DNA from: Tenacibaculum skagerrakense
GTDB taxonomy: Bacteria; Bacteroidota; Bacteroidia; Flavobacteriales; Flavobacteriaceae
Assembly (NCBI RefSeq): GCF_004345825.1
Contig: NZ_SLXM01000005.1
Location: forward strand, 248,879-312,878
Direction: 5' to 3'
DNA length: 64,000 nt
A program made the translations under genes and the position numbers. Shown here in pieces: positions 47,647 through 57,220 of the stretch (the first letter of the stretch is position 1; each line of letters starts with the position of its first letter). A model generated the notes under the pieces. It ran no database searches. It saw nothing but the letters and a program-made list of their open reading frames with translations, and was not told the DNA's origin.

Positions 47647-47880
47647 ATGAAAAAAATAGCAGAATTTAATGAAAATCAAATAAGTAAATCAAAGTTGCAA
47701 ATGACAACTGGAGGTACAAGTACCACAAGAGATTCAAGTACTAATATAAATACCAGTACTAATGTAAATCTTGGATCTAATGTTGTTGGAGTTGCTATTA
47801 CAGACCCCGAAATGATAGACGGAGATATTACAGACCCTGAAATTGACGATGCAGTATCAGCAAACTATAGTAATGTATAA
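47647..47880 (+). CDS. small double-glycine-leader peptide, possible RiPP or bacteriocin precursor
   Basis: The 77-residue product opens with MKKIAEFNENQISKSKLQMTTGG, a short charged leader ending in a double glycine (residues 22-23), as in Bacteroidota natural-product precursors cut by C39-type peptidase transporters. The remaining 54 residues contain no Cys. They are Ser/Thr/Asn-rich at first and then carry a repeated acidic motif, ITDPEMIDGD followed by ITDPEIDDA, which recalls the Thr plus Asp/Glu cores of graspetides. No ATP-grasp ligase, lanthionine synthetase or exporter is in the window, so modification and export are speculative. The gene is framed by two near-identical terminators and stands alone. 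Confidence 0.5.
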   Translation: MKKIAEFNENQISKSKLQMTTGGTSTTRDSSTNINTSTNVNLGSNVVGVAITDPEMIDGDITDPEIDDAVSANYSNV

Positions 47881-48000
47881 TTTAAGCTATAATTAAAGTA
47901 TTAGGTATCCATTAAAAATGTAATACGAACATTTTTTAATTTCAACTATTACTTACACATAGATTTGCTAGTTGAGTTTTTAATAAATAGCAACTAATTG

Positions 48001-48034
48001 AACTCTGTTAATAACTATATTAACAGAGTTTTTT
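48001..48034 (+). terminator. terminator after the small GG-leader gene
   Basis: AACTCTGTTAAT, loop AACTAT, ATTAACAGAGTT is a perfect 12-bp stem with a T run. It differs from the hairpin at 47229 by a single base in the stem. Confidence 0.8.
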
Positions 48035-48088
48035 ATTTTATGGCGGTAAGTCTTATTTTAGCAAACACTTCATTATTTACTAACTTTT

Positions 48089-49945
48089 ATGACGCAAGAA
48101 ACACAATATACCGAAGATAATATACGATCACTCGACTGGAAGGAGCATATCCGTATGCGACCGGGTATGTATATCGGTAAATTAGGAGATGGATCCTCAC
48201 CAGATGATGGTATTTATATTTTAGTAAAAGAGGTACTAGATAACTCAATTGATGAGTTTGTAATGGGTACGGGTAAAACCATTGAAGTTTCTATTCAAGG
48301 GAATAAAGTTATTGTTAGAGATTATGGTCGTGGAATTCCATTAGGTAAAGTGGTAGATGTAGTTTCTAAAATGAATACAGGTGGAAAATACGATACAAGA
48401 GCCTTTAAAAAATCTGTAGGATTAAACGGAGTAGGTACAAAGGCAGTAAATGCGTTATCATCTTATTTTAGAGTAGAAAGTACTCGTGATGGAAAATCCG
48501 CTTCTGCTGAGTTTGAAAAAGGAAATTTAACTAATCAAGATTTATTAGACGAAACTACGCGAAGAAAAGGAACTAAAGTAACATTCATTGCGGATGAGTC
48601 GATTTTTAAAAATTATAAGTATCGTCCAGAATATATTATTCGTCTTCTTAAAAATTATGTGTATTTAAACCCAGGTTTAACAATAGTTTTTAATGGAGAA
48701 AAGTTTTATTCTGAGAATGGATTAAAAGACTTATTGGAGGACAACAACAATCAAGATGATATGTTGTATCCAATTATTCATTTAAAAGGAGAAGATATTG
48801 AAATTGCTATGACACATAGTAAAACGCAGTATTCTGAAGAATATCATTCCTTTGTAAATGGGCAAAACACAACGCAAGGAGGTACGCATCAGGCGGCTTT
48901 TAGAGAATCTGTTGTAAAAACCATACGCGAGTTTTATGGAAAGAATTTTGAAGCATCAGATGTTCGTAAATCTATTATAGCAGCTGTTTCTATAAAAGTA
49001 ATGGAGCCTGTTTTTGAAAGTCAAACGAAAACTAAATTAGGATCTACAGAAATGGGAGGTGATTTACCAACTGTTAGAACCTATATCAACGACTTTATTA
49101 AGACGAATCTTGATAATTACCTTCATAAGAATCCACAAGTAGCTGAAAAGCTTCAACGAAAAATTTTACAGGCCGAGAAAGAGCGTAAAGAATTATCTGG
49201 TATTCGAAAATTAGCAAGAGAGCGCGCAAAAAAAGCGAGCTTGCACAATAAGAAACTACGTGATTGTAGAATCCATTTTGGAGATACTAAACAAGAAGAT
49301 TATTTAAATACTACATTGTTTATTACCGAGGGAGATTCTGCATCTGGGTCTATTACCAAATCGAGAAATGTAAATACACAAGCGGTGTTTAGTTTAAAAG
49401 GAAAACCTTTGAATTCGTATGGGTTGTCTAAAAAGATTGTATATGAAAATGAAGAGTTTAATTTGCTTCAAGCAGCTTTAAATATTGAAGATGGACTAGA
49501 AGGTTTACGTTATAATAATATTGTAATTGCTACTGATGCCGATGTAGATGGAATGCACATTCGTTTGCTGTTAATCACTTTCTTTTTACAATTTTTCCCT
49601 GAAGTGATTAAAGAAGGTCATTTATATATTTTAGATACGCCTTTATTTAGAGTGCGTAACAAGAAAGAAACTATTTATTGTTATTCAGAAGAAGAGAAAA
49701 AACAAGCTATTCAAAAGTTAAGAGGAAAGCCAGAAATAACACGATTTAAAGGGTTAGGTGAAATTTCTCCGAATGAGTTTGTTCATTTTATTGGTGATGA
49801 CATTCGTTTAGATCCAGTTATGTTAGACAAAGAAATGTCTATTGATCAAATGTTAGAGTTCTATATGGGAAAAAATACTCCTGATCGTCAAAAATTCATT
49901 ATACAAAATTTAAAAGTTGAGCAAGATCTAGTTGAGGAAAGTTAG
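48089..49945 (+). CDS. parE: DNA topoisomerase IV subunit B
   Basis: This 618-residue ATPase subunit of topoisomerase IV separates replicated chromosomes together with ParC. The GHKL ATPase motifs are present ([31 protein letters not shown]), then the transducer domain and a Toprim domain with TEGDSASGS and [10 protein letters not shown], and the C-terminal [13 protein letters not shown]. Length and order match ParE rather than the longer GyrB. The parC gene lies about 1.6 kb downstream, separated by two membrane-protein genes in the same direction. Confidence 0.93.
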   Translation: MTQETQYTEDNIRSLDWKEHIRMRPGMYIGKLGDGSSPDDGIYILVKEVLDNSIDEFVMGTGKTIEVSIQGNKVIVRDYGRGIPLGKVVDVVSKMNTGGKYDTRAFKKSVGLNGVGTKAVNALSSYFRVESTRDGKSASAEFEKGNLTNQDLLDETTRRKGTKVTFIADESIFKNYKYRPEYIIRLLKNYVYLNPGLTIVFNGEKFYSENGLKDLLEDNNNQDDMLYPIIHLKGEDIEIAMTHSKTQYSEEYHSFVNGQNTTQGGTHQAAFRESVVKTIREFYGKNFEASDVRKSIIAAVSIKVMEPVFESQTKTKLGSTEMGGDLPTVRTYINDFIKTNLDNYLHKNPQVAEKLQRKILQAEKERKELSGIRKLARERAKKASLHNKKLRDCRIHFGDTKQEDYLNTTLFITEGDSASGSITKSRNVNTQAVFSLKGKPLNSYGLSKKIVYENEEFNLLQAALNIEDGLEGLRYNNIVIATDADVDGMHIRLLLITFFLQFFPEVIKEGHLYILDTPLFRVRNKKETIYCYSEEEKKQAIQKLRGKPEITRFKGLGEISPNEFVHFIGDDIRLDPVMLDKEMSIDQMLEFYMGKNTPDRQKFIIQNLKVEQDLVEES

Positions 49946-49946
49946 A

Positions 49947-50105
49947 ATGAAGTTAAATAAAAATATAATTTACGTAGCTGGTTTTCTGATTCTTTTATTA
50001 CTGTCTTCTATTAATTTTAATGATTTGTCTAACAGTAGTAATTTCGGATCTTACATTGGAATTTTTGGGCTAGCTACTTTTATAGTTTTAAAAATAAAAA
50101 AATAA
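49947..50105 (+). CDS. small two-helix membrane protein
   Basis: A 52-codon ATG frame begins one base after the parE stop and ends three bases before the next gene. The product has two hydrophobic segments (about 7-22 and 35-48) joined by a polar loop (NFNDLSNSSN), and ends in KIKK. I know no family for it. Tight packing between two genes and a proper membrane-protein pattern support it being real; it may act with the downstream membrane protein. Confidence 0.55.
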   Translation: MKLNKNIIYVAGFLILLLLSSINFNDLSNSSNFGSYIGIFGLATFIVLKIKK

Positions 50106-50108
50106 AAA

Positions 50109-51512
50109 TTGAATAAAGAAGAAAAACTACTTTGGGAACAAGTAGAGGCATATAAATTTGATACAACAGAAGAAAATTATGGTTTTTCGGTAAAATTAGC
50201 TCATGAAAATAAATGGACTATTCAGTTTACTGAAGATGCCATTTTAGAGTATAAAAAATTCATGTTTCTAGCAGCAGTATCAAAACAGATGGTGTCTCCT
50301 TCTCATATTATAGATATTGTTTGGCATTTGCATTTAACATTTTCTCATTCTTATAAGAAGTTTTGTGAATTGTTAGGTAAAACTATCAACCATATTCCTT
50401 CAACAGGAAAATCAGGAGAAAAAGAAGTGCTTAAAAATGCTGTTGAATTTACAAGAGAGAAATATGAATACTATTTTGATAAGCAAAACTCAACAATATG
50501 GAGTGTTAAGTCTTTTGAAGAGGCCATTAAATTAAAACAAGCGAGTAGTAAGTGGAATGTATCAAATAGTCAATTAGTTTTAATTGGATTGGCGTTATTA
50601 ATACCTGCTTTCTTTTTATGGAAACCAATTTTGCTAAAAATAGGAAACCCCGATTTTATTCAAATAGCAGTTATAGCATTAGTAATTACTATTTTATTAG
50701 TTGAGTATTTTGTAAGAGATGGCTTCAATGCAGCTTATAATAGTTTGGTGTATGATAATGAGTATATTCGAAAATTACGTCCGGAAGAATCTATAGTTAT
50801 AGCCACAAAAAATGTTGAACAGTTAACACTTTTTAAAGTCAATAATTTATTTGAAAACAAGCTAGTAGAAACTTCGTCAGAAGATAACACCAAATTAGAA
50901 AAGGTTACTACAAATCAACTAAGTGATGATGTAATTGAATATTCTATTCTTAGTTGTATAGAAGAACATCCAGATAACAACTTAAGAACAATTGTAGGAG
51001 AAACCAGTAAAAAACCACTGCTAACAAGGTTTTTAGATACAGCTAATATTATTGAAGATAAAATAGTTAATTCAAAGGCTATTGTAGAACATAAGTTGGT
51101 TATCTCATTTCTTTTATTTTTATTGTATTCTTTTCTCTTTTCTAGATTTATTTTAGGAACCTTAAGAGATAAACCTGTTTTAATTCTAATGATTTTTATA
51201 GTTTTATCGCTGGTAATATTCTACGTTTATCTATCCGATAGATACAAAACATTATATAAAAGAAAGTTTTTAGCTACTATTGATACACATGTTGATACAG
51301 ACCAATATTTAGAAGGTATTTTATACAATGAAAATATAATTTTTGCAGGTGCGCTAACAGCTCTCGTAATTTCAAGTGGATATGGACCATCTCAAAAGAG
51401 TACTAGTTGGTTCGATTCATCATCTTGCTCTTCTTGCAACAGTTGTAGCAGTTGTAGTTCCTGTAGCTCTTGCAGTAGTTGTAGTTCTTGTGGTGGATGT
51501 GGAGGAGATTAA
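50109..51512 (+). CDS. GRDP/TIGR04222-like membrane protein with Ser-Cys tail
   Basis: The 467-residue protein starts at TTG. Its N-terminal domain (about 1-105) has the signature IDIVWHLHLTFSHSYKKFC, shared with glycine-rich-domain (GRDP-like) proteins. Two membrane segments follow (about 158-173 and 180-200), then a soluble stretch, two more helices (about 335-375), and a hydrophobic segment near 415. The protein ends in a low-complexity tail of SSC and SSCGGCGGD units (about 437-467), as in TIGR04222 membrane proteins whose C-terminus is Gly/Cys rich. The His-rich HLHL and Cys tail could bind metal; function is unknown. Confidence 0.7.
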   Translation: MNKEEKLLWEQVEAYKFDTTEENYGFSVKLAHENKWTIQFTEDAILEYKKFMFLAAVSKQMVSPSHIIDIVWHLHLTFSHSYKKFCELLGKTINHIPSTGKSGEKEVLKNAVEFTREKYEYYFDKQNSTIWSVKSFEEAIKLKQASSKWNVSNSQLVLIGLALLIPAFFLWKPILLKIGNPDFIQIAVIALVITILLVEYFVRDGFNAAYNSLVYDNEYIRKLRPEESIVIATKNVEQLTLFKVNNLFENKLVETSSEDNTKLEKVTTNQLSDDVIEYSILSCIEEHPDNNLRTIVGETSKKPLLTRFLDTANIIEDKIVNSKAIVEHKLVISFLLFLLYSFLFSRFILGTLRDKPVLILMIFIVLSLVIFYVYLSDRYKTLYKRKFLATIDTHVDTDQYLEGILYNENIIFAGALTALVISSGYGPSQKSTSWFDSSSCSSCNSCSSCSSCSSCSSCSSCGGCGGD

Positions 51513-51567
51513 GTATATTAGTCTGGCAAATTAAAATAAACTCAAAACGCTTAAACGTTTATAATAC

Positions 51568-54246
51568 ATGAGCGAAGAAAATAATAATTACGAACACGAA
51601 GAAGGTGTAACAAACGAAAATCAATCTGAAAATACAGAGTCGATAACTAAGGTTACCGGAATGTATAAAGACTGGTTTTTAGATTATGCTTCTTACGTAA
51701 TTTTAGAACGTGCAGTTCCATCTATCGAAGACGGTTTTAAACCCGTACAGCGAAGAATTATGCATTCTATGAAAGATTTAGACGATGGTCGCTATAACAA
51801 AGTAGCTAACATTGTTGGTCATACAATGCAATATCACCCGCATGGAGATGCTTCTATTGCAGATGCAATGGTACAAATGGGACAAAAAGAATTGCTAATA
51901 GATATGCAAGGAAACTGGGGTAATATCTTAACTGGAGATAGAGCTGCAGCTTCACGTTATATTGAAGCACGTTTATCTAAGTTCGCTTTAGATGTTGTTT
52001 TCAATGCAAAAACTACAGAATGGCAGTTATCTTATGATGGTAGAAAGAATGAGCCAGTAAATCTTCCTGTAAAGTTTCCATTATTGTTAGCGCAAGGAGC
52101 AGAAGGTATTGCAGTAGGATTATCAACCAAAATATTACCACATAATTTTAATGAGTTAATAGATGCTTCAATAAAATACCTAAAGGGTAGAAGCTTTACG
52201 TTAGTACCAGATTTTATGACTGGCGGAATTGCCGATGTATCTAGTTACAATGATGGTAAACGAGGAGGAAAGGTTCGTGTAAGAGCAAAAATTTCTCAAT
52301 TAGATAAAAAAACACTTGTTATTACTGAAGTTCCTTTCGGTACTACTACTTCAACTTTAATTGATACCATATTAAAAGCAAACGATAAGGGTAAGATTAA
52401 AATTAAAAAGATTGAAGATAACACAGCTGCTAACGTAGAAATTTTAGTGCATTTACCACCTAATGTTTCTCCAGATAAAACTATTGATGCCTTGTATGCA
52501 TTTACAAGTTGTGAAAGTTCTATTTCTCCGTTGTGTTGTATCATTGAAAATAATACACCAATTTTTATTGGTGTTTCTGAAGTGCTTAAACGTTCTACAG
52601 ATTTTACAGTAGAATTGCTTAAAAAAGAACTTGAAATTCAATTAAATGAGCTAGAAGAGCAATGGCATTTTTCTTCACTAGAAAGAATTTTTATTGAAAA
52701 TAGAATTTACCGTGATATTGAGGAACAAGAAACTTGGGAAGGTGTAATTGAAGCAATAGATCTAGGTTTAAAACCTCATACAAAACACTTAAAAAGAGCC
52801 GTTACAGAGGAAGATATTGTTAGACTTACCGAAATTAGAATTAAGAAAATTTCAAAGTTTGATATAGACAAAGCTAAACAGTTTATTGAGAGTTTAGAAG
52901 ATAAGATTACTGAAGTAAAAAATTATTTAGATAATCTTATTGAATTTGCCATCGACTATTTTAAAGAATTAAAAAACAAATACGGAAAGGGTAAAGAACG
53001 TAAGACAGAAATTAGAATGTTCGATGATATTGTTGCTACTAAAGTAGTGATGCGTAATTCTAAATTATATGTCAATAGAGAAGAAGGTTTTATCGGTACT
53101 TCTTTGAAAAAGGATGAATTTGTTTCTGATTGTGCCGATATCGATGACATCATTGTCTTTAAGGATGATGGTTCTATGGTGGTTACCAAAGTCGATTCCA
53201 AAACCTTTGTTGGTAAAGGAATTATGCATGTAGCTGTTTTCAAGAAAAAAGATAAACGTACTGTATATAATCTTATATATAGAGATGGTACTAGAGGACC
53301 AAGTTATATGAAGCGTTTTAATGTAACTGGTGTAACTAGAGATAAAGAGTACGATTTAACAAATGGTAATAAAGGCTCAAAAGTATTGTATTTCTCTGAA
53401 AATCAAAATGGAGAAGCTGAGGTAGTTACAATACTATTAAGAGCTGTAGGAAGTATTAAAAAGCTTAAATGGGATTTAGATTTTGCCGATTTAGCTATAA
53501 AAGGACGATCTGTTCGTGGTAACTTAGTTTCTAAACACGGAATTAAGAAAGTAGAATTTAAAGAAGCTGGTGTTTCTACGCTTAAGCCACGTAAGATTTG
53601 GTTTGATGAAGCTGTACAACGCTTAAATGTTGATGAAAGAGGTGAATTGCTTGGCGAGTTTAGAGCTGAAGATAAAATTCTTATCATTACACAATCTGGA
53701 AAAATAAAAGCGGTTACTCCCGACTTGGCAATGCATTTCGACAATGATATGATTGTGCTGGAGAAATGGAAACCTAACAAACCTATTTCCGCTATTTATT
53801 ATGATGGTCATAAAGAACGTTATTTTGTAAAACGTTTCTTATTAGAAAGTCCAGATAAAGAAGATGTTTTTATTACAGATCATGAAAAGTCTCAATTACA
53901 AATTGTCTCTACCGATTATAGACCGATTGCAGAGGTTTCTTTTACCAAAAGAAATTTACCAAAATTAGAAGTAAATTTTGAGGAGTTTATTGCAATTAAA
54001 GGAATAAAAGCAATTGGTAATCAGTTAACACAAGCTAAAATTAGAAGTGTAGATTTGTTAGAATCGTTACCGTATGATGAACCTGAAGAAATCGTAGAGG
54101 ATATTGAAGTAAATGATGAAGAAACAATGGACGCTTCTGAAGATGTTGATACATTTAAAGCAGATAAAGCCAATAAGGCATTACAAGCTGCTATAAAAAA
54201 GAAGAAAGATGGTAATGACGATGAAAATCAAACAGCGTTATTTTAG
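51568..54246 (+). CDS. parC: DNA topoisomerase IV subunit A
   Basis: This 892-residue protein is the DNA-cleaving subunit of topoisomerase IV. The winged-helix and tower domains open with GFKPVQRRIMHSM and YHPHGDASIADAMVQM; the catalytic tyrosine is Tyr131 in AASRYIEARL. A long coiled coil lies around 440-480, and the C-terminal half holds the beta-pinwheel DNA-wrapping domain. The tail beyond residue 830 is acidic and then lysine-rich. Its stop abuts the next gene's ATG. Confidence 0.93.
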   Translation: MSEENNNYEHEEGVTNENQSENTESITKVTGMYKDWFLDYASYVILERAVPSIEDGFKPVQRRIMHSMKDLDDGRYNKVANIVGHTMQYHPHGDASIADAMVQMGQKELLIDMQGNWGNILTGDRAAASRYIEARLSKFALDVVFNAKTTEWQLSYDGRKNEPVNLPVKFPLLLAQGAEGIAVGLSTKILPHNFNELIDASIKYLKGRSFTLVPDFMTGGIADVSSYNDGKRGGKVRVRAKISQLDKKTLVITEVPFGTTTSTLIDTILKANDKGKIKIKKIEDNTAANVEILVHLPPNVSPDKTIDALYAFTSCESSISPLCCIIENNTPIFIGVSEVLKRSTDFTVELLKKELEIQLNELEEQWHFSSLERIFIENRIYRDIEEQETWEGVIEAIDLGLKPHTKHLKRAVTEEDIVRLTEIRIKKISKFDIDKAKQFIESLEDKITEVKNYLDNLIEFAIDYFKELKNKYGKGKERKTEIRMFDDIVATKVVMRNSKLYVNREEGFIGTSLKKDEFVSDCADIDDIIVFKDDGSMVVTKVDSKTFVGKGIMHVAVFKKKDKRTVYNLIYRDGTRGPSYMKRFNVTGVTRDKEYDLTNGNKGSKVLYFSENQNGEAEVVTILLRAVGSIKKLKWDLDFADLAIKGRSVRGNLVSKHGIKKVEFKEAGVSTLKPRKIWFDEAVQRLNVDERGELLGEFRAEDKILIITQSGKIKAVTPDLAMHFDNDMIVLEKWKPNKPISAIYYDGHKERYFVKRFLLESPDKEDVFITDHEKSQLQIVSTDYRPIAEVSFTKRNLPKLEVNFEEFIAIKGIKAIGNQLTQAKIRSVDLLESLPYDEPEEIVEDIEVNDEETMDASEDVDTFKADKANKALQAAIKKKKDGNDDENQTALF

Positions 54247-54582
54247 ATGAAGTTAAAGCATTTATATTTATTACTAGCAATTGTGGGTATTTGTTACACA
54301 TGGTATTATAACATACAGTATTTTAAAACTGCTGTAGATCCTTCATTTACCCATTTTTTTGCAGAAGCAAAATCTACATTTGCAGGTAAATCATTAAGTG
54401 CTGATTTATTAGTAGTCGTGCTTACTTTTTTTGCGTTTTACATACCAGATGCTATCAAGTTAAAAATTAAATATTGGTGGATATTTATTCCATTAACATT
54501 TATCATAGCAATAGCATTTACGTTTCCTTTGTATTTATATATTAGAACTATCACATTAGAAAAAAGTACTATAATTGGATAA
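54247..54582 (+). CDS. DUF2834-like membrane protein
   Basis: The 111-residue product has three hydrophobic helices (about 5-25, 50-70, 78-100). The pattern, LYLLLAIVGICYTWYYNIQYF at the start and a central SADLLVVVLTFFAFYIPDA, fits DUF2834, a family of small membrane proteins without known function. The ATG directly follows the parC stop, and its end overlaps the MscS gene by eight bases, so all three are probably one transcript. Confidence 0.7.
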   Translation: MKLKHLYLLLAIVGICYTWYYNIQYFKTAVDPSFTHFFAEAKSTFAGKSLSADLLVVVLTFFAFYIPDAIKLKIKYWWIFIPLTFIIAIAFTFPLYLYIRTITLEKSTIIG

Positions 54583-55405
54583 TTTCATGCCATATCAATT
54601 TGATTTAAAAAATCCTTTAGGAATTTTAGCTTACATTGTAACTGTAGTTTTTGTGGCATGGGTAATTTCTAGATTGATTCGATATTTCATAGTACTAATA
54701 ATCGATTCAAAGAGAACGGATCAATATGGTAAAACAAGTATCCAGTTTTTAAGAAATTCGGTTAAGTTTTTTTTAGGAATATTAGCGCTTTTCTACATAG
54801 TTTTAACAGTTCCTACACTTCGTAGTAAAGCAACTTTAATTTTTTCTGGTGCGGGTATTATTGCAGCTATAATAGGTTTTGCTGCACAAGCTGCTTTATC
54901 TAATTTAATAGCGGGCGCTTTTATCGTAATTTTTAAACCGTTTCGTGTTGGAGATTATATCAAACTAGATGAAGATAGAGTCGGTATTGTAGAAGATATT
55001 ACTTTACGTCATACAGTTATAAATAATTTTGAAAACAAAAGATTAATTATTCCTAATTCTGTAATTAGTACCGATTCTGTATTGAATCATACTATTCAAG
55101 ATTCAAATGTTTTAAGTTTTAATAATTTTAAAATAGGTTTAAGAGCAGATATCGATTTAGCTAGAAAAATCATTCAAGAAGAAGCAATAAAATTACCAAT
55201 GGTTATGGAGATTGATAGCAATTCTGTTGATGTTCGAGTTATTGATATTCACGAGAGTTATATTCATATGCGTGCTTACGTTTGGATGAATGAACCTTTT
55301 CAAGAATTTATGGGTAAATGTGCCTTGAAAGAAGCCGTACATAAGCGTTTTATTAAAGAAGGTGTAGATTTACCTATTCCAATAAATAAAATAGAAAAAA
55401 TCTAA
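54575..55405 (+). CDS. small-conductance mechanosensitive channel, MscS family
   Basis: The 276-residue protein has three membrane helices. The pore-lining third (about 92-120) has the Gly/Ala-rich AGIIAAIIGFAAQAALSNLIAG typical of MscS. The cytoplasmic beta domain follows with KPFRVGDYIKL and IPNSVISTDSVLNHT. It would open on membrane tension to release solutes under osmotic downshock. The frame opens with a TTG at 54575 that overlaps the previous gene; an ATG four codons later (54587) is an equally good start. Confidence 0.88.
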   Translation: MDNFMPYQFDLKNPLGILAYIVTVVFVAWVISRLIRYFIVLIIDSKRTDQYGKTSIQFLRNSVKFFLGILALFYIVLTVPTLRSKATLIFSGAGIIAAIIGFAAQAALSNLIAGAFIVIFKPFRVGDYIKLDEDRVGIVEDITLRHTVINNFENKRLIIPNSVISTDSVLNHTIQDSNVLSFNNFKIGLRADIDLARKIIQEEAIKLPMVMEIDSNSVDVRVIDIHESYIHMRAYVWMNEPFQEFMGKCALKEAVHKRFIKEGVDLPIPINKIEKI

Positions 55406-55448
55406 ATTGACTATTTTTTCATCTCAATAAAATATTAAAGTTAAGTTT

Positions 55449-56369
55449 TTAATTTATGATTAATTTCTTACTCTGAAAAGTATTTGAATTTATTAAAGTT
55501 ATAAAATACACTCCTTTAGTAAAAGACTTTAATTCCAAAGTATTATTGCCAATAGTTAAGTTTCCATTCATTAAAATTTGACCTTTAATATTGGTTACTT
55601 TATACTTTGCATCTTGTAAAAGCTCTATAGTAATTATACCAGTACTTGGAATAGGATAAATACTAAATTTATTTAATTCGTAATTGTCCGAATTTAATGT
55701 ATTACAAGCTCTTCCAAAACTGGTATGTGGGTCTATATCCATCCAATTTGAAGTACTATAATCAATATTATCGACTGCTACACAGTTCAAATTCGGGTTA
55801 TTTCTAGTGTCAAATCGTGTAAAGTTTTCATTATTGCCATTTTGAACATTTAAGGAACTAAGATTATTTGAAGAACACCATAAAAATTCTAATGATTTAT
55901 TTTGAGATACGTCTAGATTAGTAAGTTGATTACCATAAATGTAAAGTTCTTTTAATTTTTTATTATTAGATAAATCAATACGGTTAATTTTATTAGTACG
56001 TATAACAAGTGTTTCTAAATGAATATTTTTAGAAACATCAATAGTTAATAACTCATTACCACTAGCTTGTAGATAAGTAAGCGAAGTGTTTTTGGAAAGA
56101 TCGACAGTTTTAAGATTATTAAAATGTATTGACAATTCTTTGAGTGATATGAAATCCTTAATACCAGTTAAATCCGAAATATTTTTATCAAATACATTAA
56201 GGTAAGTAATATTATTAATATTTGATGTTAAAACATAATTATCTAAAACATCATCTACCCCTAAATCTATTAAAGCCTTTTCAAAATTATCATCAGGTAC
56301 AAATGTATTTTGGCAATTAATGAATGAAGTAATAAATAAAAACAGTAAATAAAGTAGTTTTCTTTTCAT
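55449..56369 (-). CDS. leucine-rich-repeat protein with T9SS type A sorting domain
   Basis: From the ATG at 56369 the protein has 306 residues. This start is preferred to the TTG six codons earlier because it puts the signal peptide (MKRKLLYLLFLFITSFINCQ) at the N-terminus. About six LRRs of 21 residues follow (LKTVDLSKNTSLTYLQASGN, LLTIDVSKNIHLETL, INRIDLSNNKKLKEL, LTNLDVSQNKSLEFL). A T9SS type A C-terminal domain ends the protein (FSIYPIPSTGIITIEL to KKLIIN). It should be exported to the cell surface by T9SS and probably mediates binding. Confidence 0.88.
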   Translation of the reverse strand: MKRKLLYLLFLFITSFINCQNTFVPDDNFEKALIDLGVDDVLDNYVLTSNINNITYLNVFDKNISDLTGIKDFISLKELSIHFNNLKTVDLSKNTSLTYLQASGNELLTIDVSKNIHLETLVIRTNKINRIDLSNNKKLKELYIYGNQLTNLDVSQNKSLEFLWCSSNNLSSLNVQNGNNENFTRFDTRNNPNLNCVAVDNIDYSTSNWMDIDPHTSFGRACNTLNSDNYELNKFSIYPIPSTGIITIELLQDAKYKVTNIKGQILMNGNLTIGNNTLELKSFTKGVYFITLINSNTFQSKKLIIN

Positions 56370-56560
56370 ATGGTTTTTAATATGCAATTACAGTTTTCTA
56401 AAAATAATAAGAAAAACCGAAATTTCTCTGGTAAATAGAATTTAGTTTATTTGTTCCTAAAATCAGTTGTAAAGAAAGAATATATATTCTTGATTTTACT
56501 AGAGTACAAGAAAACAAACTAAATGTATAATGTAATTTATATACTTCATTTTTATTTAGT

Positions 56561-57220
56561 TTATTCCAATATTTGCTTAATATATTCAGAAAAACCTTCT
56601 TTTTTAACATTAAGATTATCTTCAATAAACAGATAAAGCTGTTCATCGGTTCTTACATTTTTTAATCCTTCAAATAAAGCATTCATTCCTTTAACTTCAA
56701 ACACTTTTTTACAAATTAAACCCCCAATAACATATCGAAATTCTGTACTATGTAATCCATTGGGGATATAGCCTTTTAGGGTTTTAAATGATATTTCAAA
56801 GTTTGGATTTTGATGTACATATTTCCTGAATTTTTCAATATGCCAATCCAAACTTTTACCACCACTTCCTCCTATGTAGGTGGCAAATCCTTCATTAAGC
56901 CAAAAGTGATACCCATCAGGATACATTTTAAAGGTGTATAAATGAACTAATTCATGTGGATAATATTCTGAATTATTACCAGCATAAACAATGTTGTTAT
57001 TGATATCAGCAACACCTCCAGTTTGACCAGGAATATATATGGCATATAATCGTATGTCCAAAGTTGGACAATTTCTCTAGAATAATTACTTACGAAATAA
57101 TCAATTGAAATAGGAGAGATGTTGAATAGTTTCGACATTTTAATATTGAAACGATACATTTTTTCTGCTTCCTCTCTATTAAATTTATGATTTGGATGAA
57201 TGTAATATTTAAAACATTTG
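56561..57220 (-). pseudogene. frameshifted, truncated peptidase (gluzincin-like)
   Basis: The C-terminal 166 codons encode YYPHELVHLYTFKMYP and FWLNEGFATYIGG, the HExxH plus NEGFA-type pair of gluzincin peptidases. The preceding part (YYIHPNHKFNREEAEKMYRF to TYDYMPYI) is in another frame. The two frames would join as MPYIPGQTGG if one AT unit were removed from the (AT)4 run at 57033-57040, so a two-base slippage broke the gene. The 5' end is missing: the homologous text stops at about 57220, where it runs into the glycosyltransferase remnant. It could be an assembly error only if the (AT) run was misread; the missing 5' end argues for true decay. Confidence 0.7.

Noticed and set aside
51420..51510. 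Short AGTTGTAGT-type tandem repeats
   Set aside because: These encode the Ser-Cys tail of the TIGR04222-like protein and are coding low complexity, not a satellite or CRISPR.
53403..53811. Minus-strand frames opposite parC
   Set aside because: They are shadows of the conserved topoisomerase coding frame.
56398..56646. Minus-strand frame of 82 codons beyond the peptidase remnant
   Set aside because: It overlaps the remnant in another frame and has no start signal or recognisable content.
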